Assembly: GCF_021352225.1 (NCBI RefSeq)
Contig: NZ_JAAUVI010000001.1
Location: 1,150,191-1,214,190, forward strand
Direction: 5' to 3'
DNA length: 64,000 bases
DNA from: Methylobacterium sp. C25
GTDB taxonomy: Bacteria > Pseudomonadota > Alphaproteobacteria > Rhizobiales > Beijerinckiaceae
Position numbers and translations under genes: made by a program. Positions 56,608 to 64,000 of this stretch are shown here, piece after piece (within the stretch, counting starts at the first letter, position 1; every line of letters begins with the position of its first letter). Under the pieces are notes generated by a model. The model was given only the letters and a program-made list of their open reading frames with translations. It was not told the DNA's origin and did not search any database.

Positions 56608-57954
56608 ATGACAACGCCTCTCGTCCGCTTCGCACCCTCGCCGACGGGTTTCCTGCATATCGGCAATGCCCGGCCAGCTCTGCTGAACTACCTGTTTGCG
56701 CGACGGGAGGGCGGCCGCTTTCTGCTCCGCCTCGACGATACCGACCGCGAGCGTTCGACGGAGGAATTCGCGGGTGCGATCCGCGAGGATCTCGTTTGGC
56801 TCGGCATTGAGCCCGACCTGTTCGCGCGGCAGAGCGAGCGCAATGCGAGCCATCAGGCCGCGAAGGAGACGCTGATCGCGCAGGGCAGGCTTTACCCCTG
56901 CTACGAGACGGCGGAAGAACTCGACCGCCGCCGTAAGCGGCAGCTCGGCCGCGGACTGCCGCCCATCTACGACCGCGCCGCGCTCAGCCTGACGGGCGAG
57001 GAGAGGGCGGCCTTGGAGGCTCAGGGCCGGCGCCCACATTGGCGGTTCAAGCTCGACCACAAGGTCGTCGCCTGGAATGATCTGGTGCGTGGCGAGAGCC
57101 ATGTTGACTGCGCTTCGCTCTCGGACCCAGTTCTGATCCGCGAGGACGGCACGGCGCTGTACACCTTGCCTTCTGTCGTGGACGACGCGGAGATGGGCGT
57201 GACCCACATCATCCGCGGCGAGGACCACGTTACCAATACCGGTGTGCAGGTGCAGATCTTTGAGGCGCTGGGCTATCCGGTGCCGGTATTCGCGCACCAC
57301 AACCTGCTGACCACGTCAGATGGAGAGGGTCTGTCGAAGCGACTTGGGCACCTGTCTCTGCGCAGCCTTCGCGAAGCGGGCTATGAGGCTGCCGCGGTGA
57401 ACTCGCTGGCGGTGCTGACGGGGACCGCCGAGGCGGTTCGGGCAGTCGGCTCGCTCGATGATTTGGCGGGCCTGGTCGATCTCGGCCGAATCTCGCGGGC
57501 ACCGGCCCGGTTCGACCCATCGGAACTCGACGTCATCAACGCGCAACTCGTCCACGCGATGCCTTTCGACGAGGCTCGCGAGCGCCTGCTGGCGCTAGGC
57601 ATCCACGAGGAGACGGCAGAAGCGTTCTGGAACGTGGTGCGGGCCAATCTCGGCAAAGTCGACGAGGCGGCGGAGTGGTGGCGTGTGGTGGCCGGCCCGG
57701 TGAGCCCGGTGATCCAGAATGCGGGCTTTCTGGAAAAGGCGCTCGCCCTGCTGCCGGATGGCCCCTTCGATGCCACAACCTGGAAGAGCTGGACCGAGGC
57801 GGTGAAGCAGGCGACGGGGGCCAAAGGCCGCGTGCTGTTCATGCCGCTCCGTCTAGCGCTGACTGGGCTCGACCATGGTCCGGATCTGGCTGGCCTGCTG
57901 CCGTTGATCGGCCGCGAGCGGACGGCCCAGCGCTTGGCCGGGGAATCGGCTTGA
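56608..57954 (+). CDS. gltX: Glutamyl-tRNA synthetase
   Basis: Charges tRNA-Glu, 448 residues. The HIGH motif is [20 protein letters not shown] and the KMSKS motif is [14 protein letters not shown]. The catalytic core [16 protein letters not shown] and [12 protein letters not shown] are intact. Among alphaproteobacteria two GluRS types occur; the [10 protein letters not shown] form matches the second type that often also charges tRNA-Gln for amidation. The start at 56608 is set by the conserved N-terminus; the longer frame to 56488 overlaps the tRNA strand region. Confidence 0.93.
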   Translation: MTTPLVRFAPSPTGFLHIGNARPALLNYLFARREGGRFLLRLDDTDRERSTEEFAGAIREDLVWLGIEPDLFARQSERNASHQAAKETLIAQGRLYPCYETAEELDRRRKRQLGRGLPPIYDRAALSLTGEERAALEAQGRRPHWRFKLDHKVVAWNDLVRGESHVDCASLSDPVLIREDGTALYTLPSVVDDAEMGVTHIIRGEDHVTNTGVQVQIFEALGYPVPVFAHHNLLTTSDGEGLSKRLGHLSLRSLREAGYEAAAVNSLAVLTGTAEAVRAVGSLDDLAGLVDLGRISRAPARFDPSELDVINAQLVHAMPFDEARERLLALGIHEETAEAFWNVVRANLGKVDEAAEWWRVVAGPVSPVIQNAGFLEKALALLPDGPFDATTWKSWTEAVKQATGAKGRVLFMPLRLALTGLDHGPDLAGLLPLIGRERTAQRLAGESA

Positions 57955-58123
57955 GCGCCAGAGAAGATCGTTCGTTATAAGAAACGGAATGACGGAAGAT
58001 CTTTCCGACGCCGGTGTCTTCTGGAGCAGAACAAGCCGGGGAATTGAAAATTCAGAACATCGCTTGAGCGGAATTTTTGGGCCACACTTCTGAATGAGCG
58101 AAGTGATGGATGAGACCCTTTAC

Positions 58124-58190
58124 GGATCAGCATTTTGTTCGATATAAAGAACGGGCTGCCTATGCTGTCGAGCAAGCAGCATTCTGATCC
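58124..58190 (+). promoter_or_regulatory. Inverted-repeat region upstream of the FAD/NAD(P) gene
   Basis: GGATCAG at 58124-58130 is the exact reverse complement of CTGATCC at 58184-58190. Inside, GTTC-N8-GAAC (58137-58152) forms a palindrome over GATATAAA, which resembles a -10 element. This may be an operator for a repressor of the downstream gene. No protein is known for it. Confidence 0.4.
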
Positions 58191-58208
58191 CTTTTGGAGC
58201 ATCGCATC

Positions 58209-59591
58209 ATGAGCGCTCATTCCGCGCTCCCCATTGCTGTCATCGGCGCCGGCTTCAGCGGCACGATGGCGGCGATCCAGTTGTTGGACTCGCTGCCGAG
58301 CGATCGGCCGGTGCTGCTCTGCGAGCGTTCCGCGAGCTTCGGACGCGGCCTTGCCTATGGCACCGACGATTTCGGGCATTTCCTGAACTTGCGCGCTTCG
58401 AACATGAGCGCGTTTCCGGACTGCCCAAGGCATTTCGAGCAATGGCTGGCGCACAACGCGGCCGATCTGCCTCCAGACGAGGCGCCCGGCATCCGGGTGA
58501 CGCCGGTCGGCACCTTCGCGTCGAGGGCACTTTACGGACGCTATCTCTCCGAGATCCTGACCGAAGCCGTCACCGGCTCTAATCTGCCGCGCCTCCGCCT
58601 CGTCAATGATGGCATTTCCGACCTCATGCCTGGCCCGGGGGGCTTTGCGGTGCGCACGGAGGGAGGTCTGAGCCTGCCGGTGGCAGGTGCGGTGCTCGCC
58701 ATGGGCAACCTCGCCGGCGCAGGCGAGCCTTACAGCCGGCACCGGGCCGACCTCTGGTCGCCGGAGACGATCGGCCGGCTGCAGCCGGAATTACCCGTTC
58801 TGATCGTAGGCACTGGGCTGAGCATGATTGATGCGGTCATCAGCCTGCGCCGCAGCGGCTTCTCCGGGCCCATCGTGGCCCTGTCACGCCGAGGCCTGCT
58901 GCCGAACGCCCATGCGCCGACCGAGGCGCTCCCCGTCCCCAATCTCACGGCAGCTGATCTTCGCTCGCTCACGACCTTGACCCGGCGCATCCGTGCGATG
59001 GCGGTTGCAGCCGACGGTGATTGGCGAAGCGTGATCGACGCGCTGCGCCCAATTGTCGATTTCATCTGGCGCAGCCTGCCCGCGCCGGAACGTGGCCGCT
59101 TCCTCCGCCATCTGCGGCCCTTCTGGGACGTGCATCGCCATCGATCCGCTCCCCCAGCCGCGTCTACGATCGAGGACGATATCGCCGCAGGCAGCCTGAT
59201 CGTGCGGGCAGGACGCATTCTGTCGATCGAGGACGAGCCGAGCCGCGCCGTGGTGACGCTCAGGCCGCGCGGTGCGATCGAGCCGGAGCGCCTCACGGTC
59301 CAGTGCATCCTGGACGCCACCGGCATCGGCCGCGTCAGTGAGACATCGGACCCGCTGCTGCGGCGGCTGATCGGCCGGGGCTTGGTGCGGCCAGGCCCCT
59401 TCGGACTCGGGCTTGACGTCGATTCTGATTTCCGTGCGCGCGGGCTGCCGCTGGGCGGACCGCTCTGGACGATCGGTCCGCTGATGCGGGGCGCGCTCTG
59501 GGAGTGCATTGCCGTGCCCGACATCCGCAATCAGGCGGCCGACCTCGCTGCCGGCATCGCCGCGGAGTTGGCGCGGGCGGAGGCGGCTTAG
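58209..59591 (+). CDS. FAD/NAD(P)-binding protein (COG4529-like)
   Basis: A 460-residue flavoprotein of the NAD_binding_9 type. The Rossmann start is IAVIGAGFSGTMAAIQLLDS; FGRGLAYGTDDFGHFLNLRA and NMSAFPDCPRHFEQWLA are characteristic. A second nucleotide site is VLIVGTGLSMIDAVISLRRS. Late motif ILDATGIGRVSET is conserved. The reaction is unknown; the family includes putative hydroxylases. ATG 58209 follows GGAG at nine bases. It overlaps the convergent kinase-like gene by four bases. Confidence 0.85.
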   Translation: MSAHSALPIAVIGAGFSGTMAAIQLLDSLPSDRPVLLCERSASFGRGLAYGTDDFGHFLNLRASNMSAFPDCPRHFEQWLAHNAADLPPDEAPGIRVTPVGTFASRALYGRYLSEILTEAVTGSNLPRLRLVNDGISDLMPGPGGFAVRTEGGLSLPVAGAVLAMGNLAGAGEPYSRHRADLWSPETIGRLQPELPVLIVGTGLSMIDAVISLRRSGFSGPIVALSRRGLLPNAHAPTEALPVPNLTAADLRSLTTLTRRIRAMAVAADGDWRSVIDALRPIVDFIWRSLPAPERGRFLRHLRPFWDVHRHRSAPPAASTIEDDIAAGSLIVRAGRILSIEDEPSRAVVTLRPRGAIEPERLTVQCILDATGIGRVSETSDPLLRRLIGRGLVRPGPFGLGLDVDSDFRARGLPLGGPLWTIGPLMRGALWECIAVPDIRNQAADLAAGIAAELARAEAA

Positions 59592-60127
59592 GGATCGCTA
59601 TCTAGAATGCGCGACAGGTCGCGTATCGGCCGCCAGCTGCGCAGCACGATCCCACGCCTCGCGAAGCCCTCCGCGATAGCGAGGCTCCGCGCCCGCCGTG
59701 TTCGGTTCCAGGAGAGCGCGAAACGCAGGAATTCCGGCTCGAACCGCTCGGGGCAGCCGGCAGCCATCTCCGGCCGCTCGTGTCCATAGCTCGCGATGGT
59801 GCGCCTTGCGATACGGGCCATCGCCAGCCAGGTCGGCACGTCGAGGTAGATCACCGTATCCGCCGTCGCGAGCCGCGGTGCGATCGTCGCGGTGTAGTTT
59901 CCGTCGATCACCCAGGCTGAGAGTGCCGCAATCCGTTCGACCTCGGCACGAAAGGCGTCCGGTTCCACCGGCACCCACCCGGGCCCAAAATACAGCTGGT
60001 CGAGATGGAAGACGGGCAGTCCGTAGCGTTCGCCGAGCTGGCGGGCGAGAGTGGATTTACCGCTCCCGGGCGGCCCGAGGACGGCGACGCGTTGGAGCGC
60101 CGGCGCAGACGAGCCGTTTGCGCTCAC
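59588..60127 (-). CDS. P-loop nucleotide kinase-like protein (FlaR-type)
   Basis: A 179-residue NTPase related to adenylate kinases. Walker A is VLGPPGSGKSTLARQLGER, with HLDQLYFGPGWVPVE and VIDGNYTATIAPRLA as the substrate side, and DTVIYLDVPTWLAMARI as the Walker B region. The substrate is unknown; annotations vary from DNA-topology modulator FlaR to shikimate-kinase-like. It follows metW by seven bases, so it belongs to the metX-metW operon. Confidence 0.82.
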   Translation of the reverse strand: MSANGSSAPALQRVAVLGPPGSGKSTLARQLGERYGLPVFHLDQLYFGPGWVPVEPDAFRAEVERIAALSAWVIDGNYTATIAPRLATADTVIYLDVPTWLAMARIARRTIASYGHERPEMAAGCPERFEPEFLRFALSWNRTRRARSLAIAEGFARRGIVLRSWRPIRDLSRILDSDP

Positions 60128-60134
60128 GCTGCTC

Positions 60135-60812
60135 TCAGCCGCCCCGCCGCAGCAGGAACACCCCCTGCGCGCCGACGAGGTTCCAGAACCACCACGGCAT
60201 CGAGTAGCGCATCGGCTTGCCGCGTCCGTCCAGCGCGGTGGCCTTCTCGATGCTGGCGCCGACAGTGCGGCACAGGCCGACGAAGTCTCGGATCGTGCAG
60301 TGGTGGATGTTCGGGGTCTCGTACCAGGTTTCGGGCATGATCTCCGTCACCGGCATGCGGCCGCGGAAGGCGAGTTCGGCCCGCACGCGCCAATGCCCGA
60401 AATTCGGGAAGGAGATGATGACCTGCTTGCCGATGCGCAGCAGGTGCTCGAGCACGATGCGCGGATTGCGCGTCGCCTGGATGGTCTGGGAGAGCACCAC
60501 GACGTCGAAGGCATCGTCCGGGTAGTTGGCGAGGTCGGTGTCGGCGTCCCCCTGGATCACCGGCAGGCCGCGGGCGAGGCAGGCGTTCACGCCCTCGCGC
60601 GACAGCTCGATGCCGCGACCATCGATGTTGCGCCGGTCGCGCAGCAACGCCAGCAGCGAACCGTCGCCGCAGCCGATGTCGAGCACGCGCACGCCATCGG
60701 GCACGAGGCCGAGCACGACGAGGTGGTCGACGCGGTCCTCCGCGCCCCGCGGCAATTGCTCTGCTGCGTCCCAGGGGGGCGCCGAGGCAGCATCGGTGAC
60801 GGTGTTGCTCAT
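60135..60812 (-). CDS. metW: Methionine biosynthesis protein MetW
   Basis: A 225-residue SAM-fold protein required with MetX for methionine synthesis. The SAM motif is VRVLDIGCGDGSLLALL; later VVVLSQTIQATRNPRIVLEH and PETWYETPNIHHCTIRDF are typical of MetW. It probably activates MetX rather than working as a free methyltransferase. The start ATG is at 60812, 22 bp after the metX stop. Operon metX-metW-kinase. Confidence 0.95.
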   Translation of the reverse strand: MSNTVTDAASAPPWDAAEQLPRGAEDRVDHLVVLGLVPDGVRVLDIGCGDGSLLALLRDRRNIDGRGIELSREGVNACLARGLPVIQGDADTDLANYPDDAFDVVVLSQTIQATRNPRIVLEHLLRIGKQVIISFPNFGHWRVRAELAFRGRMPVTEIMPETWYETPNIHHCTIRDFVGLCRTVGASIEKATALDGRGKPMRYSMPWWFWNLVGAQGVFLLRRGG

Positions 60813-60834
60813 GGAGTTCCGAAACGCATTCCCG

Positions 60835-62046
60835 TCACAGCCCACGCGCCCGCGCCGCTGCGTCGATGAAGCCCCGCGCGGCCGAAAACAGCGCCGGCTC
60901 GTCGAGCAGGAAGGCGTCGTGGCCCTTGTCGCTCTCAACCTCGACGAAGGCCACGGGTGCCGCGACCGCATTCAGCGCGTGGACGATCGCCCGGGAATCT
61001 GCCGTCGGAAACAGCCAGTCCGAGGTGAAGGAGATCACGCAGAACCGGGTCTTCGATCCGCGGAAGGCATTGGCGAGCACGCCGCCATGGTCCTCGGCGA
61101 GGTCGAAATAGTCCATGGCCCGGGTGAGGTAGAGATAGGCATTGGCGTCGAATCGCTCGACGAAGGACAGCCCCTGGTGGCGCAGGTAACTCTCGATCTG
61201 GAAGTCGGCGTTGAACGAGAAGGTCGGTGCCGCCCGGTTCTGCAGGCGGCGACCGAACTTTCGGTGTAGCGCAGGCTCGGACAGGTACGTGATGTGCGCG
61301 CCCATGCGTGCGACGCCGAGGCCCTTGGCCGGCCGCGTACCCTCTTCGAGATAGCGCCCATCCGCCCATGCTGGATCGGCCATGATCGCCTGCCGGCCAA
61401 CCTCGTGGAAGGCGATGTTCTGGGCCGAGTGGCGGGCGCCCGTGGCAATCGGCATCGCCGCGAAGACGCGCTCGGGGAAGAGCGAGGCCCATTGCAGGAC
61501 CTGCATCCCGCCCATCGAGCCGCCGATGCAGAGGAAGAGGTCGCGGATGCCGAGGCGGTCGAGCAGCATCGCCTGGGCGCGGACCATGTCGCGGATGGTC
61601 ACGAGCGGGAAGTCGAGCCCGTAGGGTCGGCCCGTCGCCGGATCGAGCGAGGCCGGGCCGGTCGAGCCCATGCAGCTGCCGATCACGTTCGAGCAGATGA
61701 CGAAATAGCGGTCGGTATCGATCGGCTTGCCGGGGCCGACCAGGGTCTCCCACCAGCCCGGCTTCTTGGTCACCGGATGGGTATGGGCGAAATGCTGGTC
61801 GCCGGTCAGGGCATGACAGATCAGCACCGCGTTGGAGTGCTCGGCATTGAGCGTCCCCACGGTCTGGTAGGCGACCTGGAACGGCGCCAGCGTGACGCCG
61901 GAATCCATCGCCAGCGGCTCGTCGGTGCCGAACAGCGCGACGGGGCTCTTCGGGTCGGAGGCCGGAAGGGCGTCGTAGTCGCGGCGCGCCGGCCTTTCCT
62001 CGTCGCGGAGGCCGGTCTGCGCATCTGGCGTCAAGCTGGTGTCCAT
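60835..62046 (-). CDS. metX: Homoserine O-acetyltransferase (MetX)
   Basis: Acylates homoserine in methionine synthesis, 403 residues. The nucleophile Ser is in [16 protein letters not shown]; the catalytic Asp is near [15 protein letters not shown]; the catalytic His is in [32 protein letters not shown] is typical. Acetyl versus succinyl use cannot be decided here. The upstream region has hairpins but no clear SAM riboswitch. First gene of the operon with metW. Confidence 0.96.
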   Translation of the reverse strand: MDTSLTPDAQTGLRDEERPARRDYDALPASDPKSPVALFGTDEPLAMDSGVTLAPFQVAYQTVGTLNAEHSNAVLICHALTGDQHFAHTHPVTKKPGWWETLVGPGKPIDTDRYFVICSNVIGSCMGSTGPASLDPATGRPYGLDFPLVTIRDMVRAQAMLLDRLGIRDLFLCIGGSMGGMQVLQWASLFPERVFAAMPIATGARHSAQNIAFHEVGRQAIMADPAWADGRYLEEGTRPAKGLGVARMGAHITYLSEPALHRKFGRRLQNRAAPTFSFNADFQIESYLRHQGLSFVERFDANAYLYLTRAMDYFDLAEDHGGVLANAFRGSKTRFCVISFTSDWLFPTADSRAIVHALNAVAAPVAFVEVESDKGHDAFLLDEPALFSAARGFIDAAARARGL

Positions 62047-62289
62047 CGCGCGCTCGGGTGCTGCCCCCCGGGCCGTTCACCCCGGCCATCGGTCGAAGCT
62101 CTCGCGTTGTCATGCGGCGACGCGGGGGCCGGCCTGTCGAGACTTGGCAGGGCCGACTGGAGGTAATGTGCCCTTCCCCATGCGTCAACGAAAGGAGGAA
62201 GCGACTGTTTGCGGGGAGTTATCGCCAGCTCTGCAACGAATCCGCTCGCCTTGGTTTATGAGTGCGCCGCAATAAGCGAAGGAGCGGGA

Positions 62290-63600
62290 ATGACGGGCGA
62301 GATCGCTGACGCACAGGGCCATCCCGGGCTGGACCGCAAAGCCGTTGGGGCCGTGGTGCTCGGCAACGCCCTCGAATTCTACGATTTCACCATCTACGCC
62401 TTCTTCGCCGTGCCGATCGGCGCCGCCTTCTTCCCGTCGAAGAACGCTACCGACAGTCTGCTCGCCTCGCTGGCCCTGTTCGGCATCGGCTACGTGATGC
62501 GGCCGATCGGCGGCATCGTGATTGGGGCCTTCGCCGACCGGGCCGGGCGCAAGCCCGCCATGCTCATCACCATCGCGCTCATGGCGGTCGGCATGCTGAT
62601 GCTGGCGCTCACGCCGGGCTACGACGTCCTCGGCGGCTGGGCGCAGGCCATCGTCATCGTCGGGCGGCTGATCCAGGGGCTGGCGCTTGGTGGTGAGGTC
62701 GGCCCCTCCACCGCCTACCTGCTGGAGGCGGCGCCGCCCGATCATCGCGGTTTCGTGGCGAGCTGGCAGATCGCGAGCCAGGGCTGCGCCGCGCTGATCG
62801 CCGGCATCGTCGCCTCCGTGCTGACGCTGGCCGTCGGCGATCACGCCATGGCGGAATGGGGCTGGCGCGGCATGTTTCTGCTCGGCCTCACCGTGGTGCC
62901 GGTCGGCCTCGTCATCCGCAGCCACCTGCCCGAGACGGCTGGCGAAGAGAAGGACCCGGCGGCAGCGGATTCGACCTTCGCCGTCGTCTCACGACTGGTG
63001 CGCGAGCACGGAAAGCTGCTGCTCCTCACCTTCCTGATCATCGCGGCCTCGACCGTCTCGAACTCCATCGGCACCAACATGCCGGTCTATGCCCAGGCGA
63101 CGTTGGGGCTCACCGAGCAGGTCTCGACGGCGGTGCCGATCGCGTTGGGGCTCGCCTCGATCGCGTTTCCGCTCCTCGGCGGCTGGATCGCAGACCGGAC
63201 GGGGCGCAAGCCGATCATGATCTGGCCGCGCGCCGTCATCGTTCTGCTGGCGATCCCGGCCTTCGCCTGGCTGGCGCAGAAGCCCACGGCGCTCTCGGTC
63301 TATGCCGTTACCTTCCTGATGTCGGCGCTCTCCTCGATCAACGCGGCGGCGATCATCGTCGGCATCCCGGAATCGCTGCCGCGGGCGGTGCGCAGCGCCG
63401 GGCTGTCCATCGTCTACGCCTTCTCGGTCTCGATCTTCGGCGGCAGCACCAACTGGGTGGTGAACAAGCTGATCGCGGTCAGCGGCGACCGGCTGGCGCC
63501 GGCCTATTACCTTGTCGCCTTCAGCATCATCGGCACCATCGCGGCGATGCTCATGCCCGAGACGAAGGGGCGGGACCTCGACGCGAACGCGGAGGCGTGA
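62290..63600 (+). CDS. MFS transporter, MHS (metabolite:H+ symporter) type
   Basis: A 436-residue transporter with 12 transmembrane segments. Family signs: NALEFYDFTIYAFFAVPIGA at the first segment, FADRAGRKPAMLITIAL between segments 2 and 3, GRLIQGLALGGEVGPSTAYL and LPETAGEE in the middle loop. Substrate likely an organic acid or sugar-like metabolite, unknown. ATG 62290 follows GGAG. Divergent from metX and directly before hisC. Confidence 0.9.
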   Translation: MTGEIADAQGHPGLDRKAVGAVVLGNALEFYDFTIYAFFAVPIGAAFFPSKNATDSLLASLALFGIGYVMRPIGGIVIGAFADRAGRKPAMLITIALMAVGMLMLALTPGYDVLGGWAQAIVIVGRLIQGLALGGEVGPSTAYLLEAAPPDHRGFVASWQIASQGCAALIAGIVASVLTLAVGDHAMAEWGWRGMFLLGLTVVPVGLVIRSHLPETAGEEKDPAAADSTFAVVSRLVREHGKLLLLTFLIIAASTVSNSIGTNMPVYAQATLGLTEQVSTAVPIALGLASIAFPLLGGWIADRTGRKPIMIWPRAVIVLLAIPAFAWLAQKPTALSVYAVTFLMSALSSINAAAIIVGIPESLPRAVRSAGLSIVYAFSVSIFGGSTNWVVNKLIAVSGDRLAPAYYLVAFSIIGTIAAMLMPETKGRDLDANAEA

Positions 63601-63675
63601 CCCTGCGGACTCCACGGCGGCGCGAAATGCTGTAGACGAACCGGATTCGATCGCATCCGACAGTTGTCCGAAGCC

Positions 63676-64000
63676 ATGTCCGCCGCCGCCTCGACCCCTC
63701 TTCGCCCGGTGCCCAAGCCCGGCGTGCTCGCCATCGACGCCTATGTGCCCGGCAAGAGCACGGCGCCGGGCGTCGCCAAGGTGCACAAGCTCTCCTCGAA
63801 CGAGACGCCGCTGGGCCCGAGCCCGCATGCCGTGGCGGCCCTCCGAGAAGCATCGGCCAAGCTCGCAGCCTATCCGGATGGCACCGCATCGAAGCTGCGC
63901 ACCGCCATCGCGGCCCGCTTCGGGCTCGACCCGGCCCGCATCGTCTGCGGCGCGGGCTCGGACGAGCTGCTGTTCCTGCTCTCGCACGCCTTCGTCGGCC
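63676..64000 (+). CDS. hisC: Histidinol-phosphate aminotransferase, 5' part (runs off window)
   Basis: The first 108 codons of a class I/II aminotransferase. The start is [60 protein letters not shown] and [20 protein letters not shown] match HisC. It acts in histidine synthesis and in many alphaproteobacteria also in Tyr/Phe transamination. The gene continues beyond base 64000. Downstream of the MHS transporter. Confidence 0.9.
   Translation, partial: MSAAASTPLRPVPKPGVLAIDAYVPGKSTAPGVAKVHKLSSNETPLGPSPHAVAALREASAKLAAYPDGTASKLRTAIAARFGLDPARIVCGAGSDELLFLLSHAFVG

Noticed and set aside
62047-62289. Possible SAM riboswitch before metX
   Set aside because: Checked for the SAM-II pseudoknot pattern; only loose GC-rich hairpins are seen, without the conserved core.

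Overview
The window looks like a chromosomal core segment of a high-GC alphaproteobacterium of the order Hyphomicrobiales, most likely Methylobacterium or Methylorubrum. The evidence is an F1-only ATP synthase operon (atpHAGDC), an alphaproteobacterial-type AddA, a K+-insensitive proton-pumping pyrophosphatase, an rpiA-DUF2059-gor block, a metX-metW pair near hisC, a four-cysteine cytochrome c of the methanol-metabolism type and a periplasmic MxaD-like SRPBCC protein. The genus is inferred; no 16S gene is present. I see no prophage, insertion sequence, CRISPR array or rRNA. One tRNA (Val, CAC) is present.

Layout. 1-4.2 kb: end of a PAP2 acid phosphatase, ung, a Tat-exported 5'-nucleotidase-like enzyme and hemH. 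4.5-9.7 kb: the F1 ATP synthase operon, with a hairpin-rich repeat between atpD and atpC. 9.7-19.2 kb: small secreted proteins, a cupin, recA with a probable LexA site, addA and zwf. 19.3-23.1 kb: a two-subunit molybdenum hydroxylase divergent from a cytochrome c that could be its electron acceptor. 23.2-31.2 kb: sirtuin, SPFH/NfeD pair, cyclic-nucleotide-binding protein, a CenR-like OmpR regulator facing an L,D-transpeptidase, MarR, YggS, a short-chain dehydrogenase and a DUF1963 protein. 31.3-38.8 kb: leuS, lptE, a YaiI protein, then a bidirectional terminator facing hppA, and two small envelope proteins.

39-44.5 kb: a TetR repressor divergent from an EmrA/EmrB-type pump, with two identical 19-bp palindromes between them; then a Tat-exported alpha/beta hydrolase and a DoxX-family gene broken by an in-frame stop. 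44.5-47.9 kb: gor, DUF2059, rpiA and a small secreted protein on the minus strand. 48.2-55.4 kb: a signalling block made of a soluble hybrid histidine kinase, a membrane GGDEF-EAL protein and a PhcB-like SAM methyltransferase, followed by the SRPBCC protein. 55.5-64 kb: gph, tRNA-Val, gltX, an FAD/NAD(P) protein, the metX-metW-kinase operon, an MHS-type transporter and the start of hisC.

Most genes are housekeeping. The parts that deserve a second look are the 48-55 kb signalling block, the twin TetR operators, the DoxX nonsense mutation, several large intergenic stem-loops (atpD/atpC, zwf leader, iorA/cytochrome, upstream of iorB's 3' end) and broken gene neighbourhoods (addA without addB, lptE without holA, a transporter between metXW and hisC).
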